Below are positions 54,595 through 62,665 of a stretch of DNA of 64,000 nt, in pieces. The stretch covers positions 803,416 to 867,415 of the forward strand of contig JAGIBL010000001.1 in the NCBI GenBank assembly GCA_017744365.1. The letters are read 5' to 3'. A program made the translations under genes and the position numbers. Under the pieces are notes generated by a model. It was given only the letters and a program-made list of their open reading frames with translations, was not told the origin of the DNA and made no database searches. The stretch is from Nocardioidaceae bacterium (GTDB taxonomy: Bacteria; Actinomycetota; Actinomycetes; Propionibacteriales; Nocardioidaceae). How positions within the stretch are numbered: the stretch's first letter is position 1; each line of letters opens with the position of its first letter.

Positions 54595-55280
54595 CGGGCC
54601 GAGCGCAGCCTTCTCAGGGCGAGGTCGAAGAGGATGTTGAACGCGTTGCTGTTGCGCTGCCCCTTGGCGCGCGAGTAGTCGGTGTAGCTGACCGTCGTCG
54701 GGACCTCGGTGTAGGTCAGTCCGTTGGGGACGATCGACTCGAGGAGCTCGCTGGCGTAGGCCATCCGGGGAAGGTCCAGCCTGATCCGGGTGAGTGCCCG
54801 CCGGCTCAGCACCCGCAGGCCGTTGTGGGTGTCGGTGATCTCCAGGTGGGCGGTGGCCCGGGTGAAGCGGACGCCCGCCTGCAGCACCATCCGGCGGCTG
54901 AACGGCATCGCCTCGGTCTGACCGGTGAAGCGGGAGGCGAGGACTACGTCGACTCCGGTCTCCCGCGCCACCTCGAGCATCCTGACGGCGTCCTCGACGT
55001 CGTGCTGGCCGTCCGCGTCGAAGGTCACGACGTGATCGGCGCGGGTACGTCGCAGCGCGTAGTCGAAGCCGGTCTGCAGCGCGGCGCCCTGGCCGAGGTT
55101 GACCGCGTGCCGGAGAACGGTCGCGCCGGCGGCGCGGGCGATCTCCCCGGAGCCGTCCCCGGAGCCGTCGTCGACGCAGACGACGTGGGCGAACGTGTCG
55201 AGAAGACCCGCCAGCGTGCCGCCGACGGCCGGCTCCTCGTTGTACACGGGCACGATGACGCAGACGTCGTCGGCGTACAT
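54591..55280 (-). CDS. Family 2 glycosyltransferase, dolichol-phosphate-mannose-synthase-like
   Basis: A 229-residue GT2 enzyme: CVIVPVYNEEPAVGGTLAGL, VVCVDDGSGDGSGEIARAAG, LGQGAALQTGFDYALRR and the DXD region HVVTFDADGQHDVEDAVRML. It most resembles polyprenyl-phosphate sugar transferases that load a lipid carrier. With DUF2304 it is a standard pair, and the DUF2142 protein downstream could use the lipid-linked sugar outside the membrane. ATG at 55280 starts the conserved strand 1; the upstream in-frame extension is not protein-like. It heads the four-gene operon. Confidence 0.93.
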   Translation of the reverse strand: MYADDVCVIVPVYNEEPAVGGTLAGLLDTFAHVVCVDDGSGDGSGEIARAAGATVLRHAVNLGQGAALQTGFDYALRRTRADHVVTFDADGQHDVEDAVRMLEVARETGVDVVLASRFTGQTEAMPFSRRMVLQAGVRFTRATAHLEITDTHNGLRVLSRRALTRIRLDLPRMAYASELLESIVPNGLTYTEVPTTVSYTDYSRAKGQRNSNAFNILFDLALRRLRSAR

Positions 55281-55382
55281 GGGCCCCCTCCGTCCGTCCG
55301 CGCCAGACCTGTCCTCAGCAGGGTAAGGCCCGATCGCCGCGCCGATGCCCCGTTTCGGCGGATTCGTCAGGTCGCCCGTCGC

Positions 55383-55388
55383 TACGAT
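55383..55388 (+). promoter_or_regulatory. -10 box of the GT4 gene, leaderless
   Basis: TACGAT fits TANNNT and ends eight bases before the ATG at 55397. Confidence 0.4.
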
Positions 55389-55396
55389 CCGAGGCG

Positions 55397-56458
55397 ATGG
55401 ACCAGTCACCGTTGCGGGTCGTGATGTCCGCGCTCACCTTCGTGCCCGGGCACATGGGCGGCAGCGAGACCTACGCACGATCGCTGGCCACCGCGCTCGC
55501 CGGGCGCTCCGACGTCCACCTGACCACCGTCGTCACCGAGGCCGCGGCCGGCCTGCTGGCGCACGATGGCGAGGTGGTCGTCCCCGAGGTCACCGGGGGA
55601 GCGCGCGCGCACCAGCGGGTGCGCACCCTGGTGCAGGCGGCCCGCCGGCGTCGCGCGCTGCCGTCCGGCGTCGTGCACTACCCGTTCACGGTGCCGCTGC
55701 CGGGTGCCGCCGGGCCGTGGGTGACGTCCCTCCTCGACGTGCAGCACCGCGACCTGCCCGACATGTTCGGTAGGCCGGAGCGCTGGTATCGCACCTTCGC
55801 GTACGACGGCGCGGCGCGGCGGGCGAGCCGGGTGCTGACGATCAGCGAGTTCGCGCGCGAGCGGATCGTGGCGACCCTCGGCGTCGACCCGGCGCTCATC
55901 GACGTGGCGCCCCTGGGGGTGGACCGCACGGTGTTCACGCCCGAGCCGGTCGAGAGGTTGCCGTTCGTGTACTACCCGGCGGCTGCGTGGCCGCACAAGA
56001 ACCATGAGGGACTGCTCGCCGCGATGGAGATCCTCAGGCGCGGCCGCCCGGAGGTGCGTCTGGTCCTCAGCGGCGGAATGCAGGAGCAACTCGGGCCGCT
56101 GCCCGCCTGGGCCGAGCACCGCGGTCACCTGACCGGGGCCGAGGTCCTCGCGCTGTACCGGTCCGCGGCCTGCCTGGCCTACCCGAGCCGGTACGAGGGG
56201 TTCGGGCTGCCGCCCCTGGAGGCGATGGCGGTCGGCACTCCGGTCGCCGCCTCCGCGGTGGCCTCGATCCCGGAGGTGTGCGGGAACGCCGCGATCCTGT
56301 TCGACCCTGACGACCCCCGCTCGATCGCTGCGGGCGTCGAGCAGGCGATCGGCGCTGGGGACAGGCTGCGTGACCTGGGACTGAAGCGCGCGGCCGAGTT
56401 CACCTGGGAGCGTTGCGCCGAGGCGCACGTGGCGAGCTACCGGGCCGCGGCGCGTTGA
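55397..56458 (+). CDS. Family 4 glycosyltransferase (GT-B fold)
   Basis: A 353-residue transferase. The N-terminal Rossmann domain begins VVMSALTFVPGHMGGSETYA, the glycine-rich acceptor loop. The C-terminal donor domain has FVYYPAAAWPHKNHEGLLAA and ALYRSAACLAYPSRYEGFGL, followed by PPLEAMAVGTPVAASAVASI, the E-x7-E region that retains nucleotide sugar in GT4 enzymes. It is a lone plus-strand gene between two minus-strand operons and convergent with the aminotransferase gene. It would add one sugar, from an NDP donor, to a lipid-linked or surface glycan. The sugar cannot be read from sequence. Confidence 0.93.
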   Translation: MDQSPLRVVMSALTFVPGHMGGSETYARSLATALAGRSDVHLTTVVTEAAAGLLAHDGEVVVPEVTGGARAHQRVRTLVQAARRRRALPSGVVHYPFTVPLPGAAGPWVTSLLDVQHRDLPDMFGRPERWYRTFAYDGAARRASRVLTISEFARERIVATLGVDPALIDVAPLGVDRTVFTPEPVERLPFVYYPAAAWPHKNHEGLLAAMEILRRGRPEVRLVLSGGMQEQLGPLPAWAEHRGHLTGAEVLALYRSAACLAYPSRYEGFGLPPLEAMAVGTPVAASAVASIPEVCGNAAILFDPDDPRSIAAGVEQAIGAGDRLRDLGLKRAAEFTWERCAEAHVASYRAAAR

Positions 56459-56461
56459 GGT

Positions 56462-57583
56462 TCACGCTGCCAGGATCGAGACCAGCTCCTGGCACACCCG
56501 GTCGACATCACCCTCGGACAACGAGAGTGCGCTCGGGAGGTTCAACCCGTAGGGGCTCAGGCGGTAGGCGACGTCGTTGCGCTGCCGTGCGAGGGCGGCC
56601 TGGGGTTCGTCCGCGTACGCCGGCAGCGAGCTGAGCGGGCGGAAGAGCGGACGCGTGTCGATGCCGACGGCGGCGAGCCGGTCCTGAAGCTCGTCCTTGT
56701 CCAAGCCGATCTCCGGGTCGACCTGGGCGGTGACCATCCACCAGACCACCCCTGGGTTGGGACTGGCGTAGATGCGCAGCTCGGACCGGTCGCCGAGCCG
56801 GTCCTCGTACCAACCGTGCAGCCGCCTCTTCAGGGCGACGAGCTCGTCGATGCGCTCGAGCTGGGCGAGCCCGAGCGCGGCCTGGAGCGAGCTCATCTTG
56901 TACTTGAACGCGACCTCGGCGTTGTTGAACGCCCGGTCGCCCGGACGCCGGCCGTGGTCACGGAGCTGGTCCACTCGGTCGGCGAGGGTGTGGTCATCGC
57001 ACACCAGCATGCCGCCCTCACCTGTGGTCATCGTCTTGGAGCCGTGGAAGCTGAACGCACTGAACGCGCCGTAGGTCCCGGCAGGCCGACCGTCGAGGCT
57101 GGAGCCGATGGCTTCGGCAGCGTCCTCGATCAGGGCAACGCCTGCTTCGCGGGTCACGGCCTCGATCGCCGCCATGTCAGGCATCGCGCCGTACAGGTCC
57201 ACCACGATGACGGCTTTGGTGCGAGGGGTGAGGCAGGCACGGACCGACTCCGGTGTCGCGCACAGCGAGTCCGGGTCGACGTCGGCGAAGACCGGGGTCG
57301 CACCGACGTACGCGATCGGTGCCGACGACGCTATCCAGGTGAGATCGGGCACGATGACCTCGTCGCCGGGGCCGATGCCGAGCGCACGCAGGGCCAGGTG
57401 CAAGCCGGACGTGCAGGAGGGAAGGGAGACTGCGTGTCGACGCCCGAGGTAGGTGGCGAACGCCTCCTCGAACCGGACGACCGGTGCACCGGCGCCGTCG
57501 TACCAGGCGTTCGCAACAGCGTCCTGGACGTAGGCAATCTCCTTGGCGGTGATGGAGGGGCCGGCAATCGGGACGCGCTTCAT
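56462..57583 (-). CDS. DegT/DnrJ/EryC1/StrS sugar aminotransferase, perosamine-synthase-like
   Basis: A 373-residue PLP enzyme that puts an amino group on a keto sugar nucleotide. Hallmarks are KRVPIAGPSITAKEIAYVQD, HAVSLPSCTSGLHLALRALG, PGDEVIVPDLTWIASSAPIA, VALIEDAAEAIGSSLDGRPA and the PLP lysine in FSFHGSKTMTTGEGGMLV. The sequence is closest in style to GDP-perosamine synthases and other C4 aminotransferases. With the NeuD/PglD-like acetyltransferase at 58267 the product is probably a 4-acetamido (or other acylamido) 4,6-dideoxy sugar. It is the last gene of the coupled operon, six bases after the preceding stop. Confidence 0.93.
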   Translation of the reverse strand: MKRVPIAGPSITAKEIAYVQDAVANAWYDGAGAPVVRFEEAFATYLGRRHAVSLPSCTSGLHLALRALGIGPGDEVIVPDLTWIASSAPIAYVGATPVFADVDPDSLCATPESVRACLTPRTKAVIVVDLYGAMPDMAAIEAVTREAGVALIEDAAEAIGSSLDGRPAGTYGAFSAFSFHGSKTMTTGEGGMLVCDDHTLADRVDQLRDHGRRPGDRAFNNAEVAFKYKMSSLQAALGLAQLERIDELVALKRRLHGWYEDRLGDRSELRIYASPNPGVVWWMVTAQVDPEIGLDKDELQDRLAAVGIDTRPLFRPLSSLPAYADEPQAALARQRNDVAYRLSPYGLNLPSALSLSEGDVDRVCQELVSILAA

Positions 57584-57589
57584 CGCCGA

Positions 57590-58270
57590 TCAGTCCTGCA
57601 TGCAGCGGAGGTATCCGCCCGGCGCCGTGGTGATCGCCAGCCGCCGTTCCAGCTCGGTGTCGACCTCGAACCGTGAGCTCTCGGCGACGAAGGCCGCAGC
57701 AGCGGTGCGCGGATTGTCGGCGGAGGTCCACGGACGGTCCGGGTAGAGGTCGTCGGGCAGGTCCGCGATCACCGTGTCGAGGACGACCACGTAGCTTCCG
57801 GCCGAGACCAGGGGGGAGTAGGCACGCAGCTCCGCCAGCACGTGATCGTGGGTGTGCATCGAGTCGAGGATGACGAGCACCGGTGCGGCATCACCGACCT
57901 CCTCGTGGACTTTCCGCACGATGTCGCTGTCGATCGACGAACCCTCCAGGAGCCTCATCCGGTGCCGGAGCGGGTGCTCGTCCAGCGCTTCTCGGTTGTG
58001 CTCGCGGATGTCGATGTCGACGCCGATGACGCGCCCGGGCCCGCCGATCAGCTCCAGCATCGACGCGCTGAAGACGAGGGACCCGCCGTGCGCGATGCCC
58101 GTCTCGACGATCACCTGGGGACGAATCCGCCAGATCAGCTCTTGGATCGCGATCATGTCCTGGGGGTACTGGATGACCGGCCGTCCTAGCCAGGTGAAGT
58201 TGTAGGAGTAGCGCTCGCGCACGCTCTCCTCCATCCACTGGCGGGAGAGCGACTCGAAGGGGGAGCTCAC
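57590..58270 (-). CDS. CmcI-like SAM-dependent methyltransferase
   Basis: A 226-residue protein of the cephalosporin-hydroxylase (CmcI)/rhamnosyl O-methyltransferase family. The conserved YSYNFTWLGRPVIQYPQDMI is followed by the SAM-binding VIVETGIAHGGSLVFSASML, RVIGVDIDIREHNREAL, LLEGSSIDSDIV and LVILDSMHTHDHVLAEL. Family members methylate sugar hydroxyls or act in antibiotic synthesis, so sugar O-methylation is the best guess. GTG at 58270 overlaps the upstream stop by four bases. It is the sixth gene of the sugar operon. Which hydroxyl is methylated is unknown. Confidence 0.88.
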   Translation of the reverse strand: MSSPFESLSRQWMEESVRERYSYNFTWLGRPVIQYPQDMIAIQELIWRIRPQVIVETGIAHGGSLVFSASMLELIGGPGRVIGVDIDIREHNREALDEHPLRHRMRLLEGSSIDSDIVRKVHEEVGDAAPVLVILDSMHTHDHVLAELRAYSPLVSAGSYVVVLDTVIADLPDDLYPDRPWTSADNPRTAAAAFVAESSRFEVDTELERRLAITTAPGGYLRCMQD

Positions 58271-58920
58271 GTTGGTTTCCTCAGCTCTCGTGCGGGGTTT
58301 CCAACCACCGTCGTTCCGGGTGGTACGTCGTGCAGGACCACGGCGCCGGCGCCGATGGTGGCACCCGCGCCGACATGGACGCGGGGGAGTACGACGGCGC
58401 CGGCACCCACGAACGCGAAGTCGTCGACCCGGACCAGCCCGCTCAGGTGCGCACCGGGGCCGATGTGCACGCCCGCACCGAGCTCCGCCTCGTGGTCGAC
58501 GGTGGCGGCGGTGTTGACGATGCTCTGGGGCCCGACTGTCGCCGCTTCGCACACCGCTGCCATCGCCAGGACCTGGGATCCCGGTGCGCAGACCGCGCCT
58601 GAGGCGACGAAGGCCCGCGGGTGGACCACGGAGTACGGGCTCATTCCCGAGCCCGTCAACTTCTGCTGAAGAGCGATCCGGTCCCGTCCGCGGTCGCCTC
58701 CGACGGCGACGACGAAGCCGATCCGGCTGGGGTCCCCGCGCTGGGCGAGCCACCTCTCCAGCGCGTCGTGTCCGGTGTAGAGGGGGACGTCGTCGAAAGG
58801 CGCATCGAGGTCACGGTTGTCGAAGACCGCGCAGACCTCGGGCGCGTTCGGACCCAGGGCGTCCCGGACGACTTTCGCATGCCCGGCAGCACCCCAGATC
58901 ACCAGGCCTTCCACCGTCAC
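58267..58920 (-). CDS. NeuD/PglD-like sugar O/N-acyltransferase
   Basis: A 217-residue acyltransferase. The N-terminal Rossmann part LVIWGAAGHAKVVRDALG is the NeuD/PglD signature. The C-terminal half is a left-handed beta-helix built of hexapeptide repeats (GAVCAPGSQVLAMAAVCEAA, ELGAGVHIGPGAHLSGLVRV, HVGAGATIGAGAVVLHDVPP), ending VVGNPARELRKP. The catalytic histidine is probably in NTAATVDHEAELG. PglD-type enzymes N-acetylate the 4-amino group of UDP-amino sugars; here the partner is the aminotransferase at 56462. The GTG start overlaps the epimerase gene stop by four bases. Confidence 0.92.
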   Translation of the reverse strand: MTVEGLVIWGAAGHAKVVRDALGPNAPEVCAVFDNRDLDAPFDDVPLYTGHDALERWLAQRGDPSRIGFVVAVGGDRGRDRIALQQKLTGSGMSPYSVVHPRAFVASGAVCAPGSQVLAMAAVCEAATVGPQSIVNTAATVDHEAELGAGVHIGPGAHLSGLVRVDDFAFVGAGAVVLPRVHVGAGATIGAGAVVLHDVPPGTTVVGNPARELRKPT

Positions 58921-59456
58921 GGCACGTCTCCGAGGAACGGGGCACCTGCGTCACGATCGGAGATCGACGTGACCTCGAGCGGCCAGCTGATGCCGAGCGC
59001 CGGGTCACGCCAGCTGATCGTGCGAGCACTGGCCGGCTCGTACGGAGTGCTGATGAGGTAGACGAGGGTGCTGTCGTCACTTGTCGTCTGGTAGCCGTGG
59101 GCGACGCCCTTCGGGACGTGCAGCGCAACCGGCTCCGCGTCCGTGAGCTCGACCGAGATCCAGGTCAGGTACGTCGGCTCCGAGGGCCGCACGTCGACCA
59201 GGACGTCGTACACCGACCCCGACTCGCACCAGAGGGTCTTGGCCTCCTCGTGCGGTGCGTCCTGGTAGTGCAGACCGCGCACCGTGCCGCGCTGGATGTT
59301 GTGGGCCGAAGCGACGTAGGCAGCCTCGGGGTCGTCCACGGTCGTGCGGAGCAGGCCGAGGTCGACCTGGCGAGAGAATCGTCCACGTTCGTCGGTGCTG
59401 GTCGACCCATGCAACAGGTAGGCCCCGCGGATCGACAGCGCCTCGGCCGCGCTCAC
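58917..59456 (-). CDS. dTDP-4-dehydrorhamnose 3,5-epimerase family protein
   Basis: A 179-residue cupin of the RmlC family: DERGRFSRQVDLGLLRTTVD, ASAHNIQRGTVRGLHYQDAP (the RGLHYQ motif with catalytic histidine), VYDVLVDVRPSEPTYLTW, VPKGVAHGYQTTSDDSTLVY. In a pathway starting from CDP-glucose it would epimerise C3 and/or C5 of the 4-keto-6-deoxy intermediate. GTG at 59456 overlaps the upstream methyltransferase stop by four bases. It is a little shorter than RmlC, with a normal core. Confidence 0.92.
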   Translation of the reverse strand: MSAAEALSIRGAYLLHGSTSTDERGRFSRQVDLGLLRTTVDDPEAAYVASAHNIQRGTVRGLHYQDAPHEEAKTLWCESGSVYDVLVDVRPSEPTYLTWISVELTDAEPVALHVPKGVAHGYQTTSDDSTLVYLISTPYEPASARTISWRDPALGISWPLEVTSISDRDAGAPFLGDVP

Positions 59457-60700
59457 CGGGTCACCTTCCTCATCTCCGGCACCGCGACCCAGCAGGCGGC
59501 CGCGGGTGCCAGCGCGGCCACCAGCTCGACGAGCTCTGTCTCGATGTTCCACGGCAGCAGCAGCACGTCGGCCGGGTCGGTCTCTGCCAGCGCCGATGGT
59601 GCCACGACCGGGACGTGCGAACCGGGCAGGAGCCGACCCACCTTCTCCGGGCTGGCGTCCGCGACGACCCGCAGGAACGACGCGTTGTCGCCGACCGCGT
59701 TGAGCAGCGTGTTCCCCTTGGCCGCGGCTCCGTAGCCGACGACCACGTCACCGGCGTCGTGGCGAGATTGCAGCCAGCCACGCAGACCCTCGACCGTCTG
59801 CAAGCACTCGCGCGCGAAGGCCTGCCACGCCGCCGGGTCGGTCAGGCCGCGGCGGCGGTCGTCCTCGATCGCCGCGCCCACGGAGGCATCTGGAACGTCG
59901 GCTCCGCGGCGCCGTAGCCAGTAGCGCAGCGAACCTCCGTGGGTCGGCAGCCGCTCGACCCGCACGAGGACGAGGTCGTGTCGTCGAGCCAGCGCGTCGA
60001 CCGATGTCGCGGAGAGGTAGCTGAAGTGCTCGTGATAGATCGTGTCGAACTGCCTGCCCGCGAGCAGCTCGGTCAGCGTCGGGTTCTCGATGGTGACGAC
60101 GGTGTCGGGCCCGCACAGCCCGGCCAGCCCGGAAACGAAGTCGTCGAGGTCCGGGACGTGGGCGAGCACGTTGTTGGCGGCGACCAGGCGCGGAACGCCG
60201 TGCTCGGCGACCAGTTGCTCGGCGGCGGCTCGGCCGAAGAACGTGCACGTCGTCGGGATCCCGGCGGCTCGCGCGATCGCGGCGACGTTGCCGGCAGGCT
60301 CGACGCCGAGGACCCGGTGGCCCATGTCCTGGAAGCCCTTCAGGAGGTGGCCGTCGTTGCTGGCGATCTCGACCACGAAGTCGTCGTCGCGGAGTGCGAG
60401 CTCGGTGCGCATGTGCGTCGCGTAGGTACGAACGTGCTCGAGCCAGACGCTGCTCATGGAGGACAGATACGGATAGTCGCCGAAGATCTCCTCGGGTGAC
60501 ACGAACTCGCCCACCTGGCCCAGCGAGCAGACCGCGCAGATCCTGAGGTGGAGCGGGTAGACGGGATCGGGGTCGGTGGCCTCGCGTAGCAACCTGTTCG
60601 CCAACGGCTGGCTTCCGAGGTCGAGCACGGAGCGCAGGTCGTCGGAACCACAAGCCCGGCAGATCCGCGTGCCGCGGGGACTCAGCTCACCGGTGTTCAT
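59453..60700 (-). CDS. Sugar C-methyltransferase (TylC3/NovU-like)
   Basis: A 415-residue SAM-dependent enzyme of three parts. The N-terminal zinc-binding domain has TRICRACGSDDLRSVLDLGS and RICAVCSLGQVGEF (four cysteines). The middle is a Rossmann methyltransferase with VVEIASNDGHLLKGFQDMGH and VLGVEPAGNVA. The C-terminal nucleotide-type domain has VVGYGAAAKGNTLLNAVGD. This is the architecture of NDP-sugar C3-methyltransferases such as TylC3 and NovU, which methylate carbon 3 or 5 of 4-keto sugars. ATG at 60700 is preferred to 60706 because GAGG is seven bases upstream. It overlaps the dehydratase gene by 14 bases. Confidence 0.93.
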   Translation of the reverse strand: MNTGELSPRGTRICRACGSDDLRSVLDLGSQPLANRLLREATDPDPVYPLHLRICAVCSLGQVGEFVSPEEIFGDYPYLSSMSSVWLEHVRTYATHMRTELALRDDDFVVEIASNDGHLLKGFQDMGHRVLGVEPAGNVAAIARAAGIPTTCTFFGRAAAEQLVAEHGVPRLVAANNVLAHVPDLDDFVSGLAGLCGPDTVVTIENPTLTELLAGRQFDTIYHEHFSYLSATSVDALARRHDLVLVRVERLPTHGGSLRYWLRRRGADVPDASVGAAIEDDRRRGLTDPAAWQAFARECLQTVEGLRGWLQSRHDAGDVVVGYGAAAKGNTLLNAVGDNASFLRVVADASPEKVGRLLPGSHVPVVAPSALAETDPADVLLLPWNIETELVELVAALAPAAACWVAVPEMRKVTR

Positions 60701-61781
60701 CGACATCCTCGGTCGCCAGGCACGCGTACGCACGCAGCTGCTCGAGGAGCACCGCGGAGGCGTCGGCTCCCCGGCGGAATTGGACGTACCAGTCGACCGC
60801 CATCGACACCGCCGCCTGCCAGTCGAGCCGGCTGCGCCAGCCGAGCACCTCGGTCGCCTGCACCGAGTCGATGGTGAGCGCTTCGGTCTCGACCATGCTC
60901 GGCTTCGGACGGACCACCGACGCCGGCGTGGGGACCTCGAATGACGTCGCCCACTCACGGGCGGCCAGATCCACGACCTCCCGGACCGAGACCGCCTGTT
61001 GTGCCGACGGACCGAAGTTCATGGTTCGCGGCAGGCTCGGCTTCGCAGCGAGTGCCTCGACATAGACCAGATACCCGCTGAGGGGTTCGAGGACGTGCTG
61101 CCAGGGCCGGGTCGCGTCGGGGTGGCGAAGCTCCACAGTGGCACCGGCGGACCAGCCGCGCACCAGATCGGGGACGAGTCGGTTGCTGCCCCAGTCACCG
61201 CCGCCGATCACGTTGCCCGCGCGGGCCGTGACGACGGGACATCCGACGGCTGGCCACGACCCGACCACCAGCTCGGCGCCCACCTTGCTGGCTGAATACG
61301 GGTCCTTGCCGCCCAGGCGCGACCTCTCGTCGTACGGCGTCGGGCCGGTGCTGTCGTAGACCTTGTCGGTGGTCGCGACCAGTACGGCCTCCACCGATGC
61401 GAGCGAGGGCACGGTGTCGAGCAGGTTTGCAGTCCCGAGCACGTTGGTGGCGAAGGTTCGATACGGGGCCGCGAAGCCCTCGGAGACCAGCGGCTGAGCG
61501 GCGAGGTGCAGCACGACCTGGGGGTCGAAGTCGGCGACGGCGCCCTTCCAGCTCTCGGAACAGATGTCCGCGCGGAGGTCCAGGGCGAGGTCGACGCCGA
61601 GGCTGTCCCACAACGCAGGATCGGTGACAGGCTCGGGAAGCGACAGCCCAGCTGTCTCGGCCCCGAGCTCCTGGAGCCAGGCCGCGAGCCAGCTGCCCTT
61701 GAATCCGGTGTGGCCGGTCAGCAGGACCCGCTTGCCGTGCCAGTACGCACGGGTCGGCACACGTGGCCGCTCTTCGGTCAT
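60687..61781 (-). CDS. rfbG: CDP-glucose 4,6-dehydratase
   Basis: A 364-residue extended short-chain dehydrogenase. The NAD motif is RVLLTGHTGFKGSWLAAWLQ, as in RfbG. The catalytic Tyr-x3-Lys is in DPYSASKVGAELVV, and the TDKVY signature in VLVATTDKVYDSTGPTPYDE. It makes CDP-4-keto-6-deoxyglucose, entry point to 3,6-dideoxy- and branched CDP-sugars. The ATG overlaps the stop of the cytidylyltransferase gene by four bases, so the first two pathway genes are coupled. Length is normal for the family. Confidence 0.96.
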   Translation of the reverse strand: MTEERPRVPTRAYWHGKRVLLTGHTGFKGSWLAAWLQELGAETAGLSLPEPVTDPALWDSLGVDLALDLRADICSESWKGAVADFDPQVVLHLAAQPLVSEGFAAPYRTFATNVLGTANLLDTVPSLASVEAVLVATTDKVYDSTGPTPYDERSRLGGKDPYSASKVGAELVVGSWPAVGCPVVTARAGNVIGGGDWGSNRLVPDLVRGWSAGATVELRHPDATRPWQHVLEPLSGYLVYVEALAAKPSLPRTMNFGPSAQQAVSVREVVDLAAREWATSFEVPTPASVVRPKPSMVETEALTIDSVQATEVLGWRSRLDWQAAVSMAVDWYVQFRRGADASAVLLEQLRAYACLATEDVDEHR

Positions 61782-62539
61782 CGAGCCGTCCAGGGTGCGT
61801 CGCCACGGTCCCAGAGCTCGTTCAGCTCGTCGCGGTCGCGAGCCGTGTCCATCGCCATCCAGAAGCCGTCGTGACGGTAGGCGGCGAGCTGGCGTCGCGC
61901 GGCCAGCGTCTCCATCGGTTCCTGTTCCAGGCCGGGCTCGTCGACGAGGAGGTCGAGGATCTCGGGCTCCATCACGAAGTAGCCGCCGTTGACCCAGCTC
62001 GAGGGGTCCGCGGGCTTCTCGGAGAAGCCCACGACCCGCTCGTCCTCGACCGAGAGGGCTCCCCAGCGAGGGAGCGGATGCACCGCGGTGACTGTCGCGG
62101 TCGCGCGCTGGACGCGGTGGTGCTCGATGAGCGCGTCGATCGGGATGTCGGCGAGACCGTCGCCGTAGGTGAGCATGAAGGTGTCGTCGAGGAAGCGCTC
62201 GAGGCGCTTGATCCTGCCGCCCGTCTTGGTGTCCTGACCGGTGTCGACCAGCGTCACCCGCCAGTTCTTGGCCGGCTGGGACAGCAGCTCCACCGACCCG
62301 GTGTCGAGGTCGACCCGGATGTCGGACTCGTTCGCGCGGTAGCGGCTGAAGTACTCCTTGAGCACCTCGCCCTTGTATCCGCAGGCGACGATGAAGTCGT
62401 CGAAACCGTAGGCCGCGTAGCGACTCATGATGTGCCAGATGATCGGGCGGCCGCCGATGCGGACCATCGGCTTCGGGATCGCGTGCGTCTCCTCCGAGAG
62501 CCGCGTCCCCCGGCCCCCCGCCAGGATGACGACCTTCAC
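61778..62539 (-). CDS. rfbF: Glucose-1-phosphate cytidylyltransferase
   Basis: A 253-residue nucleotidyltransferase making CDP-glucose: KVVILAGGRGTRLSEETHAI, PKPMVRIGGRPIIWHIMSRY, DDTFMLTYGDGLADIPIDAL and SEKPADPSSWVNGGYFVMEP. The pattern is that of RfbF, distinct from dTDP-glucose pyrophosphorylases. GTG at 62539 has GGAGGAGGAC upstream at good distance. It is the first gene of a seven-gene coupled operon (rfbF, rfbG, C-methyltransferase, epimerase, acyltransferase, CmcI-like enzyme, aminotransferase) and divergent from the flippase gene. Confidence 0.96.
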   Translation of the reverse strand: MKVVILAGGRGTRLSEETHAIPKPMVRIGGRPIIWHIMSRYAAYGFDDFIVACGYKGEVLKEYFSRYRANESDIRVDLDTGSVELLSQPAKNWRVTLVDTGQDTKTGGRIKRLERFLDDTFMLTYGDGLADIPIDALIEHHRVQRATATVTAVHPLPRWGALSVEDERVVGFSEKPADPSSWVNGGYFVMEPEILDLLVDEPGLEQEPMETLAARRQLAAYRHDGFWMAMDTARDRDELNELWDRGDAPWTAR

Positions 62540-62665
62540 CTGAGTCCTCCTCCATGCGCCCACCGGCGCCCCGGCTTGAGGCTAACCTTTCGATTGCGCT
62601 CCCGCTCATCTTCGCGGACTTCGACATCGAGACGGGGCAGACACTCAGATGGAGACGAAGCTGAC

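Noticed and set aside
62570-62595. Iron box (IdeR/DtxR) between rfbF and the flippase gene
   Set aside because: AGGCTAACCT matches the core, but only about 11 of 19 positions fit the full consensus; TAACCT is more simply a -10 box for the flippase gene.
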